Shown here: one piece after another, positions 1 through 5,763 of the stretch
How the letters are laid out: every line of letters begins with the position of its first letter
How positions within the stretch are numbered: position 1 is the stretch's first letter
From: Methanobrevibacter sp.
Lineage (GTDB): Archaea > Methanobacteriota > Methanobacteria > Methanobacteriales > Methanobacteriaceae
Direction of reading: 5' to 3'
DNA: 36,652 nucleotides
NCBI RefSeq assembly: GCF_017468685.1
Contig: NZ_JAFUHT010000072.1
Location: 1-36,652, forward strand
Notes under the pieces: model-generated
What the model was told of the DNA's origin: nothing
Seen by the model: the letters and a program-made list of their open reading frames with translations, nothing else
Databases searched by the model: none
Position numbers and translations under genes: made by a program

Positions 1-16
1 TTAAGGAGGGGAAAAT

Positions 17-121
17 ATGGCAAAAGTTAAAGGAACTAACAGAAGAACCAGACAAAAAAGAAGTTATACTAAACCTGGTAGTAAAAGAGGAAGAGGAGTA
101 AAACAAACCTGGAAAAAATAA
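17..121 (+). CDS. 34-aa highly basic small protein, unknown
   Basis: This short frame encodes 34 residues, about 15 of them Lys or Arg, with no Asp, Glu or Cys. It begins MAKVKGTNRRTRQKRSY and ends VKQTWKK. A very strong ribosome binding site (AGGAGGGG, positions 4-11) sits 5 nt before the ATG, so I believe it is translated. The composition (RRTRQKR, SKRGRG) suggests an RNA- or ribosome-binding peptide, loosely like the tiny basic ribosomal protein Thx/bS31 of bacteria, but I cannot show homology. After the stop, TCCTCTT (122-128) can pair with AAGAGGA (91-97) ahead of a T-run at 134-141, a plausible terminator. The promoter lies left of the window. Its identity is unknown; that it is a real gene is likely. 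Confidence 0.75.
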   Translation: MAKVKGTNRRTRQKRSYTKPGSKRGRGVKQTWKK

Positions 122-192
122 TCCTCTTATAACTTTTTTTTCTTATTTTTAACTATTTTTAAGTGTTATTTACTAATTTTCACATTGACAAT

Positions 193-209
193 AATTAAAT
201 ACTATTTTT
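193..209 (+). promoter_or_regulatory. putative TATA/BRE promoter of the methyltransferase gene
   Basis: AATTAAATACTATTTTTT is an archaeal TATA-like element about 30-40 nt before the ATG at 236. Nearly the same string (ATTAAATACTATTTTT) recurs before tarI at 893-908, so the two genes may share a promoter type. Confidence 0.45.
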
Positions 210-235
210 TAGATATTATTACTTAGGTGATAATA

Positions 236-838
236 ATGAAGATGCCTGAAAATGGACATAGAGCTCATGGATTTTCAAGTGCAAATTTTTTGGATTCTGA
301 TGAAATCATTCAGGAATTGAATTTAAAAGGTGATGAGGTCTTTATGGATGCAGGATGTGGTGATGGCCACAATGCAATAAAAGTTCTTGAGGATTACAAT
401 CACAAAGGTACAGTTTATGCAGTTGATATCTATGACGCTTCAATTGAGGATATGGAAACATACAAGCAGGAAAACAATGTTGAAAACCTGATTAATATTG
501 AAGCAGACATTACCGAAGGAATTCCTGGTGTTGATGACGAATCCATTGATGTTATATTGATGGTCAATGTTTTCCACGGATTTAAAGCATCAAGGAAATT
601 AGATGAAGCGGTAAGTGAACTTGCAAGAATTGTTAAAAACGATGGAAAAATAGCAATCATGGATTATAAACCATGGGATGTTCCTAATGGACCTCCGACT
701 AAGATGAGATCTTCACCGCAGGATTTGGAAAAATTATTTGCTAATCATGGTCTTAAAAAGACATATCTCAATGAGGAGATTGGTGAAGATATTCCTGAAG
801 GCAAATCTCACTTTTTAATCATGTTTGAAAAGGAATGA
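236..838 (+). CDS. class I SAM-dependent methyltransferase
   Basis: A 200-aa single-domain methyltransferase. SAM motif I is DAGCGDGHNA near residues 38-47. An acidic residue closing strand 2 (VDIYD), the ADITEG loop and a motif IV/post-I region (VILMVNVFHGF) follow in order, as in the UbiE/Methyltransf_11 type of small-molecule methylase. I place the start at 236, not at the upstream in-frame GTG (227), because AGGTGA (225-230) lies 5 nt before this ATG. It is monocistronic, with its own promoter-like element and a hairpin terminator after it (851-880). The substrate cannot be told from the sequence; neighbours offer no pathway. The fold call is confident; the function is open. Confidence 0.85.
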   Translation: MKMPENGHRAHGFSSANFLDSDEIIQELNLKGDEVFMDAGCGDGHNAIKVLEDYNHKGTVYAVDIYDASIEDMETYKQENNVENLINIEADITEGIPGVDDESIDVILMVNVFHGFKASRKLDEAVSELARIVKNDGKIAIMDYKPWDVPNGPPTKMRSSPQDLEKLFANHGLKKTYLNEEIGEDIPEGKSHFLIMFEKE

Positions 839-850
839 CTTTTTTTAATT

Positions 851-880
851 GGGAGTTTAATACTCTCAAAAACTTTTTTT
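851..880 (+). terminator. hairpin plus T-run terminator
   Basis: GGGAGT (851-856) pairs with ACTCTC (862-867), including one G-T pair, followed by a T-run at 874-880. It ends the methyltransferase transcript before the tarI promoter. Confidence 0.5.
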
Positions 881-891
881 AAATTAAAAAT

Positions 892-909
892 CATTAAATA
901 CTATTTTTA
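892..909 (+). promoter_or_regulatory. putative promoter of tarIJ
   Basis: CATTAAATACTATTTTTA matches the element at 193-209 and lies about 55-70 nt before the tarI ATG, leaving room for a short leader with an AGGAGA ribosome site (951-956). Confidence 0.45.
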
Positions 910-963
910 AAAGATTATTATTTAGTATATTATAATTTCATAATTGATGTAGGAGAAATATTA

Positions 964-1674
964 ATGATTTTTGCAGCAATATTGGCAGGGGGAATAGGTT
1001 CCAGAATGGGAGGTACAGATACTCCAAAACAATTTTTGACTCTCGGAAACAAACCTGTCATAATTCATACAATTGAAAAATTTGTTATCAATGAAAATAT
1101 TGATAAAACTATTGTGTTAATACCAAAAAACTTTATAAATCATACTGTTAATCTAATTAATGAATATATTGGGGATAATGATGACATTATAGTTATTGAA
1201 GGTGGTGAAACCAGAAATGATACCTTAATGAACAGTATTCAATATATCGATGATAATTTTGGAATCGATGATGACTCAATAATTCTTACACATGATTCCG
1301 TACGTCCTTTTGTCACTCACAGAATCATTGAAGACAATATTGAAGCGGCAAAAAGATATGGGGCATGTGATACTGTAATACCTGCCACTGACACCATCGT
1401 TGAAAGTGTGAATGGTGAGACTATTGAAAGCATCCCTGTGAGAGATTATTATTACCAAGGCCAAACACCTCAGAGCTTCAATATAAAGAAACTTTTTAAC
1501 TTAATCAAAAGTTTAACAGAAGCTGAAACTAATATTCTAACAGATGCATGTAAAATCTTTACACTTAAAGATGAAGATGTACATCTAGTTAAGGGTGAAG
1601 TGACAAATATCAAAATTACATATCCATATGATTTGAAATTAGCAAATACAATACTTGAGGATGGACATGATTAA
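964..1674 (+). CDS. tarI: ribitol-5-phosphate cytidylyltransferase (TarI/IspD family)
   Basis: A 236-aa nucleotidyltransferase of the IspD/TarI family. The N-terminal CTP-binding loop reads LAGGIGSRMGG (residues 7-17) followed by PKQFL, and the family signature HDSVRPFV is present mid-protein. IspD of the MEP pathway and TarI cannot be split by these motifs alone. However, the next gene is a TarJ-type dehydrogenase overlapping by 8 nt, and archaea make isoprenoids by the mevalonate route. The predicted reaction is CTP plus D-ribitol 5-phosphate to CDP-ribitol, an activated polyol for a surface polymer. AGGAGA at 951-956 fixes the ATG at 964. No polyol-phosphate polymerase gene is visible nearby. 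Confidence 0.82.
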   Translation: MIFAAILAGGIGSRMGGTDTPKQFLTLGNKPVIIHTIEKFVINENIDKTIVLIPKNFINHTVNLINEYIGDNDDIIVIEGGETRNDTLMNSIQYIDDNFGIDDDSIILTHDSVRPFVTHRIIEDNIEAAKRYGACDTVIPATDTIVESVNGETIESIPVRDYYYQGQTPQSFNIKKLFNLIKSLTEAETNILTDACKIFTLKDEDVHLVKGEVTNIKITYPYDLKLANTILEDGHD

Positions 1675-2683
1675 CATTGTTTATAGGCTCAAAACACCTA
1701 AATTCTTTGAGGAAGCCATTGATGAAATAGATTTGAATGGTGTGGTTGTAAGACCGACTTATCTGTCAATCTGTCAGGCCGACCAAAGATACTATCAGGG
1801 TTCAAGGCCTGCTGATGTATTGGAAAAAAAATTACCTATGGCACTGATACACGAAGCGATAGGTGAAGTGGTTCATGATAATTCAGGGCAATTCAAATCA
1901 GGGGATAAAGTAGTAATGATTCCCAACACTCCTCAGGGTGAAGATATTTGCAGACCGAATTACTCCTATAAATCCAAATTCAGAGGAAGCGGATTTGACG
2001 GATTCACATCTGATTTGGTGAAACTGGATTCCACTCGCGTTGTAAGAATACCTGATGAATTCAATCCGTATGTATCAGCATTCATCGAATTGATATCCGT
2101 GGCTTATCAGGGAATAAGCAAGTTTGAAGAAATCGCAGTCACTCCAAAAAATATATTGGGAGTTTGGGGAGATGGAAATCTCGGTTTTATTGCAGCACTG
2201 TTTTTAAAGCAGAAATTTCCAAATTCAAAAGTAATAGTCTTTGGAAAACACCTTGAAAACCTAAACCTTTTCTCATTTGCTGATGAAGTATATCAGATAC
2301 ATAACGTTCCTGATGATTTGACAGTTGACCATGCATTTGAATGCGTAGGATCAAGTGCTTCCCAATCAGCGATTGAACAGATAATCGATTTGATAAATCC
2401 TCAGGGAACAATCAATCTATTCGGAGTCAGCGAATATCCGATACCAATCAATACCCGTATGGTTCTCGAAAAGGGATTGACCATTCAGGGAAACAGCAGA
2501 TCTGAAAGGGAAGATTTTATTGGGGTTGTCGAAACACTAAAACAGAATCCTCAACTTTTTGAATATTTAGAAAAGTTAGTGACAAACGTATGTGAAATAA
2601 ATAACTTAAATGACTTAAGGCAGGCATTTGACAAGGATTACATTTCACACTTTGGAAAAACCATTCTAAAATGGAATAAATAA
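1667..2683 (+). CDS. tarJ: ribulose-5-phosphate reductase (TarJ-type zinc dehydrogenase)
   Basis: A 338-aa member of the medium-chain alcohol dehydrogenase family, TarJ subgroup: NADPH-dependent reduction of ribulose 5-phosphate to ribitol 5-phosphate, feeding TarI. TarJ-like features are the opening MINIVYRLKTPKFFE, the stretch YLSICQADQRYYQGSRP with zinc ligand Cys36, and LIHEAIGEVV with His62-Glu63. A Rossmann segment (GVWGDGNLGFIAALF) lies near residues 165-179. I take the ATG at 1667 because homologues begin MIN and TTGAGG (1655-1660) is well spaced; ATG 1661 is the alternative. It overlaps tarI by 8 nt, so translational coupling is likely. Such pairs are best known from Firmicutes teichoic-acid loci; an origin by transfer is possible but not tested here. 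Confidence 0.85.
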   Translation: MINIVYRLKTPKFFEEAIDEIDLNGVVVRPTYLSICQADQRYYQGSRPADVLEKKLPMALIHEAIGEVVHDNSGQFKSGDKVVMIPNTPQGEDICRPNYSYKSKFRGSGFDGFTSDLVKLDSTRVVRIPDEFNPYVSAFIELISVAYQGISKFEEIAVTPKNILGVWGDGNLGFIAALFLKQKFPNSKVIVFGKHLENLNLFSFADEVYQIHNVPDDLTVDHAFECVGSSASQSAIEQIIDLINPQGTINLFGVSEYPIPINTRMVLEKGLTIQGNSRSEREDFIGVVETLKQNPQLFEYLEKLVTNVCEINNLNDLRQAFDKDYISHFGKTILKWNK

Positions 2684-2704
2684 TTAATAGAAATATCTAT
2701 TAAT
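2683..2704. terminator. inverted repeat between convergent genes
   Basis: ATTAATAG (2683-2690) and CTATTAAT (2697-2704) form a perfect 8-bp inverted repeat around AAATAT, exactly where tarJ and the minus-strand gene 2684-3211 end. It could act as a two-way terminator, although no long T-run follows on either strand. Confidence 0.35.
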
Positions 2705-3211
2705 TATTCTGAAATATTCCAATCTAAAGTAATTTCTGTCTTTTTTGGCGCATTTAACAGGAAGATTTGCAAGAACATGAAAATCCTCTCCAGTTAAGCC
2801 TTCATGATTTTTGATTTTATTTTTAATCACTCTAAGAATCATGTGGCATAAGTCTTCCTGATTGCATGCAAGCTTGATGGTAAACTCAGCATCTGATTTT
2901 ATTGGGCACTCTTTTACAGTAACGTTTATGTCTTTTGGACAGAGAATATAAACGGAAACCTTTTTTTGATGTTTTTCATAGAGATTTTCAGCAAACTCAA
3001 CATATTTTGTAAGTTCAACTTCATCAAAATCTTTAATCTGAAACTCAAAATCAATGAACTCTCCTTCTTCTGTTGTAAAAATGTCTCCGCCGGGATAAAC
3101 ATTTTCATCAAGTTCCCTTTCATGCTTTGGAGTTCTGCATTTGATTCGTCTTTCATCATTAAATGTTTCTTTAATAATTTTAGCTTTTATATTAAAATCG
3201 TTGTCATTCAT
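2684..3211 (-). CDS. Methanobrevibacter-type unknown protein, possible PD-(D/E)XK-like fold
   Basis: A 175-aa soluble protein that I recognise only loosely as a family with several copies in Methanobrevibacter genomes. The middle (GEFIDFEFQIKDFDEVEL, about residues 50-67) resembles the beta strand with an acidic residue and E-x-Q of Rpn/PD-(D/E)XK-type nucleases. It is followed by KYVEFAENLY and a strand VSVYILCP, and the C-terminus (DRNYFRLEYFRIINR) is basic and aromatic. The nuclease reading is inference; the protein is shorter than typical Rpn proteins and I see no complete active site. AGGTTTTAAT before ATG 3211 supports the start. It ends 1 nt after tarJ on the opposite strand, inside a shared inverted repeat. 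Confidence 0.6.
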   Translation of the reverse strand: MNDNDFNIKAKIIKETFNDERRIKCRTPKHERELDENVYPGGDIFTTEEGEFIDFEFQIKDFDEVELTKYVEFAENLYEKHQKKVSVYILCPKDINVTVKECPIKSDAEFTIKLACNQEDLCHMILRVIKNKIKNHEGLTGEDFHVLANLPVKCAKKDRNYFRLEYFRIINRYFY

Positions 3212-3432
3212 ATTAAAACCTCACTAATTTTAATTTGTATTGTCTATATTTATTTTAATCATTTATAAATTAGTAAGTTATTAATTAAATCAATTTAAGT
3301 TAGTTATATCAATTTTACAGAGTTAATACAATTTTTTATTCTGAATTTAAATTATAGGATTTTCAAAATATTTTTAGTGTTGTTAAAACAAAAACCAAAA
3401 TGATTGAAGGTTGTTATAATAATGGTGATTAT

Positions 3433-3759
3433 ATGGATTATGAACGAATAATAAGTGAAAAATTTCCAAATTGTAATGTGGAAGTAATTCAACCTGATTT
3501 TTTAGAGCTTAAACAGTTGATTGAATACATTACAGATGATATAATAGTATATGGGCCTCATTCCATCATGGTTTACAATAACATGTTGAGATTTCTGATG
3601 AATGTTGGTGTTACCGGCAAAATCTATTATCTTGAAGGATTTAGTGAAGAGGATTTAAGCAATATTCATGAGGGGCTTTTGAAATTCACCTGGAACAAGG
3701 ATGTAAAGATAAATCTATTCAAAAATGCTGATCCGGACAGGGAGATATTGGGACTATAA
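3433..3759 (+). CDS. hypothetical 108-aa protein
   Basis: Begins MDYERIISEKFPN and appears to be a small alpha/beta protein: a predicted strand CNVEVIQP, a helix LELKQLIEYI, a strand DIIVYGPHS, a helix NNMLRFLMNV and a strand GKIYYLEGF. No family was recognised. An upstream in-frame ATG exists at 3400, but GGTGATT (3424-3430) immediately precedes ATG 3433, which I therefore prefer. About 220 nt of AT-rich DNA separates it from the divergent gene at 2684-3211. Its stop overlaps by 6 nt the end of a convergent minus-strand zinc-knuckle gene (3754-3918). Confidence 0.65.
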   Translation: MDYERIISEKFPNCNVEVIQPDFLELKQLIEYITDDIIVYGPHSIMVYNNMLRFLMNVGVTGKIYYLEGFSEEDLSNIHEGLLKFTWNKDVKINLFKNADPDREILGL

Positions 3760-3918
3760 CTGGAAAAACTCATCACAATATTCACAATAGTAGTTATATT
3801 CGCTTTCACAACAGTTTCCAAGTATTATTTCACCATTAAACGATGCAATTGCCAGTTCATCTGTTGTATCATGGAATACTTTAACTAATTTTCTCTCACA
3901 TTTCGGACACTTGCACAT
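3754..3918 (-). CDS. 54-aa zinc-ribbon-like small protein
   Basis: A short gene easily missed by length cut-offs. It starts MCKCPKCERKLVKVF and ends NYYCEYCDEFFQL. Cys4-x-x-Cys7 near the N-terminus and Cys45-x-x-Cys48 near the C-terminus are two knuckles of a rubredoxin/zinc-ribbon fold, with further cysteines at 2, 36 and 37. The body between them (TTDELAIASFNGEIIL) has beta character, as a zinc ribbon should. No clear Shine-Dalgarno is seen; an AT-rich TTTATAAA lies just upstream on the minus strand. It fills the gap between the convergent gene 3433-3759 and the next plus-strand gene. Function unknown; nucleic-acid or protein binding is only a guess. Confidence 0.65.
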   Translation of the reverse strand: MCKCPKCERKLVKVFHDTTDELAIASFNGEIILGNCCESEYNYYCEYCDEFFQL

Positions 3919-3968
3919 ATTCTTAATTTTATAAATGATGATTTTTAAATATTAAAGTAGGTGTTAAA

Positions 3969-4226
3969 ATGATTATTAATCTTGGTGCTGAATTTGGTAC
4001 TCATTTGGAATCTAGTGATGACGCTATTGAACTGATTGATATTTTAAATAAAATACCAAAAGATGACTTCATAATTGATTTTAAGGAAGTAATTTTCGTT
4101 ACAATGAATTTTGCACAGGCATATTACACTGCCAAACTGGATTCCGATAAAAAAATATCTGAAATCAATCTGTCTGATGAAGTAACTGTAGTTATGGGTG
4201 CGGCTGATGAGGCATGCAATCCATAA
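3969..4226 (+). CDS. STAS-like protein (DUF4325 type), copy 1
   Basis: An 85-aa protein with the DUF4325 STAS-like pattern: a strand IIDFKEVIFV followed by a helix start MNFAQAYYTAK and a late strand-helix ISEINLSDEV. It is the same length as the protein at 5226-5483, with 36 of 85 residues identical by my gapless hand alignment, so the two are paralogues. STAS proteins of this kind usually pair with an HATPase-fold kinase or anti-factor, which is the next gene (4421-5236). The ribosome site is AGGTGT (3959-3964) and a TATA-like TTTTTAAATATTA lies just before it. A T-rich stretch follows the stop, then a 19-bp repeat array. The partner-switch role is inferred. Confidence 0.78.
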   Translation: MIINLGAEFGTHLESSDDAIELIDILNKIPKDDFIIDFKEVIFVTMNFAQAYYTAKLDSDKKISEINLSDEVTVVMGAADEACNP

Positions 4227-4257
4227 TCTTTTTATTTTTTTTTTTTAAAATTTAATT

Positions 4258-4314
4258 GTATGAGTTTGAAAAATTGTTATCACTTCGTAAAATTGCTTTC
4301 ATTTGAAACTGCTT
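4258..4314 (+). repeat. three 19-bp tandem units upstream of the HATPase gene
   Basis: Units at 4258-4276, 4277-4295 and 4296-4314; the first two end in AAATTG and carry a TTTGAAAAATTG-like core. The last unit runs into AACTGCTTATTTTATAT. The same arrangement with five units sits at 5511-5605 before the RNA ligase gene. The position before a likely promoter suggests an operator array. The rest of the gap 4227-4420 shows only a T-run and AT-rich DNA. Confidence 0.7.
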
Positions 4315-4420
4315 ATTTTATATGCTTCTTTTACTAAATTGATTTTGTTAACTGTAATGTTGTTTAAATCCGGATTTTTTCACATTCAAGTTAATTATTG
4401 AATATTTGTGAGGTGTTTTA

Positions 4421-5236
4421 ATGGCACTTAAAAATCTATTTGATAATTATAAAGAATTTGAAGAAATAATTAAACATGAAAGTAATGGAACAATTGATTT
4501 GAAAGATGTTGAACTTAATCCAGCGACTGTACTACCACTGTTATGTGAATGTAAAAATAATAATCTTAAAATATTTAACGGTGAGAATGCATTTCAATAT
4601 TTAGGAAATATTTTAAATAACGACGTGTTTTTCTCTAAATTGCCTAAATCTAGAGTTGAAAGTGATGAAACTGATTTTTTAACAAATTTTGTAGAAAATC
4701 TAGATTCAGAATATGGTAGTTATTTTGTTTTAAGGCATACAATTTCAGAGTTGGCCAATAATGTGTATGACCACTCTAAAATTGAAATAAATGGTGGTCA
4801 AAGTTATATTTTTGCAAAACTGTATGAGGATTATAAAAAACTTGATTTGTGTGTAATTGATGATGGATTATCTATTCCTAGATTATTTGAAGAGTCCAGT
4901 GTCTCCTTTGACAATGATTGTAAAGCTCTTGAAATGGCAATAGGAGTTTTTTCAACAGTTTCTAATAATGATTATGAAATGGGAAATGGTTTGAGGACAA
5001 TCGTCAGATTAATAGCAGAAGGAAATGGGGGTGAAATTTTAATAGTGTCTAGGAATGCAGGATTGCATATTTGTGGTGAGAACTATAGATATTATTCTTT
5101 TGATGATGAATACGGCTTTGATGGAACTTTAGTTTCAATAAGATTAAATAAGTTTGAAGTTCAAAATATTTATGAGTTACTTGAGCCTCAAAAATTAAAT
5201 AATTATAAATATGATGGTGCAACTTATGATTATTAA
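4421..5236 (+). CDS. HATPase-fold protein with STAS-like N-terminus (anti-factor/kinase type)
   Basis: A 271-aa protein with a GHKL ATPase domain. The N box is ELANNVYDHS (Glu110, Asn113, Asn114, Asp117), the G1 box VIDDGLSIP (Asp147-Gly149), the G2 box MGNGLRTIVR (Gly188-Gly190), and the closing strand FDGTLVSIRL (Gly225-Thr226). There is no phospho-acceptor histidine region and no sensor. Residues about 20-65 (IDLKDVELNPATVLPLL then LKIFNG) themselves look STAS-like, so the protein may be a STAS-HATPase fusion. Flanking STAS-like genes, the second overlapping its 3' end by 11 nt, suggest a SpoIIAB/SpoIIAA-like partner switch. Archaea lack sigma factors, so the target must differ. GAGGTG (4410-4415) precedes the ATG. 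Confidence 0.85.
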   Translation: MALKNLFDNYKEFEEIIKHESNGTIDLKDVELNPATVLPLLCECKNNNLKIFNGENAFQYLGNILNNDVFFSKLPKSRVESDETDFLTNFVENLDSEYGSYFVLRHTISELANNVYDHSKIEINGGQSYIFAKLYEDYKKLDLCVIDDGLSIPRLFEESSVSFDNDCKALEMAIGVFSTVSNNDYEMGNGLRTIVRLIAEGNGGEILIVSRNAGLHICGENYRYYSFDDEYGFDGTLVSIRLNKFEVQNIYELLEPQKLNNYKYDGATYDY

Positions 5237-5483
5237 ACTTAAAGATGAAATAAATCGTGCCTTGGATTTTAATAAATCCGCTACAGATTTATTTAATAAA
5301 ATAAATCAGAAAAATGAATCTGATTTCACAATGGATTTTGATGGAGTTATTTTTATTAGCATGAGTTTTGCACAGGCATATTACGCTTCCAAAAAGAAGT
5401 CTAATAAAAATATTTCTGAAATTAATCTCTCAGATGATGTAAAACCTATGATGGAATTGGTTGAAAAGCAACTGATGCATTAG
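5226..5483 (+). CDS. STAS-like protein (DUF4325 type), copy 2
   Basis: An 85-aa paralogue of the protein at 3969-4226, with the same core: MDFDGVIFISMSFAQAYY and ISEINLSDDV. I chose ATG 5226 over the in-frame ATG 5211 because it gives MII at the start and exactly the length of the paralogue. The gene overlaps the end of the HATPase gene by 11 nt, a hallmark of translational coupling and of partners made in fixed ratio. Divergence is highest in the N-terminal helix and the C-terminal 15 residues, which may set partner specificity. It is followed by a T-run and a five-unit 19-bp repeat array. Confidence 0.78.
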   Translation: MIIKLKDEINRALDFNKSATDLFNKINQKNESDFTMDFDGVIFISMSFAQAYYASKKKSNKNISEINLSDDVKPMMELVEKQLMH

Positions 5484-5510
5484 CCATTTTCATTAATTTT
5501 TTTTTAAATT

Positions 5511-5605
5511 TTCTCATTTTGAAAAATTGCTCCCAGTTTGAAATATTGCTGTGAGTTTATAAAATTGCTTTCACTTTGAAAAATTGTTCTCGTTTATAAC
5601 TGCTT
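5511..5605 (+). repeat. five 19-bp tandem units upstream of the RNA ligase gene
   Basis: Units at 5511-5529, 5530-5548, 5549-5567, 5568-5586 and a diverged fifth at 5587-5605; the first four end in ATTG and contain TTTGAAAAATTG-like cores. The last unit leads into AACTGCTTATTTTATAT, as in the array at 4258-4314. The 280-nt gap 5484-5763 otherwise holds AT-rich promoter-like DNA and the ligase ribosome site. Confidence 0.75.
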
Positions 5606-5763
5606 ATTTTATATACTATGCGATGCATATTACTTTATTAAATAAAATTGCTTTATTGAATTCTAATTTGATTGATTAGATTATGTATATATTTCAAATT
5701 TGATTTTAAAGCAAAAAATTTTATAACAATTTATTCACAATTGGTCAGTTCGGAGGTCATTTT

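Noticed and set aside
430-660. Minus-strand frame inside the methyltransferase gene
   Set aside because: Antisense shadow of a well-supported gene; Ser/Thr-rich composition and no ribosome site.
964-1674. IspD of the MEP isoprenoid pathway
   Set aside because: Archaea use the mevalonate route, no other MEP genes are present, and the overlapping partner is TarJ-like, so TarI fits better.
2926-3268. Frames in both other directions across the 2684-3211 gene
   Set aside because: Lys/Phe/Ile-rich shadows from AT bias; the minus-strand 175-aa frame is the only one with a ribosome site and even composition.
3511-5605. CRISPR array at the 19-bp repeats
   Set aside because: Units are directly adjacent and degenerate, with no unique spacers of 30-40 nt and no cas genes in the window.
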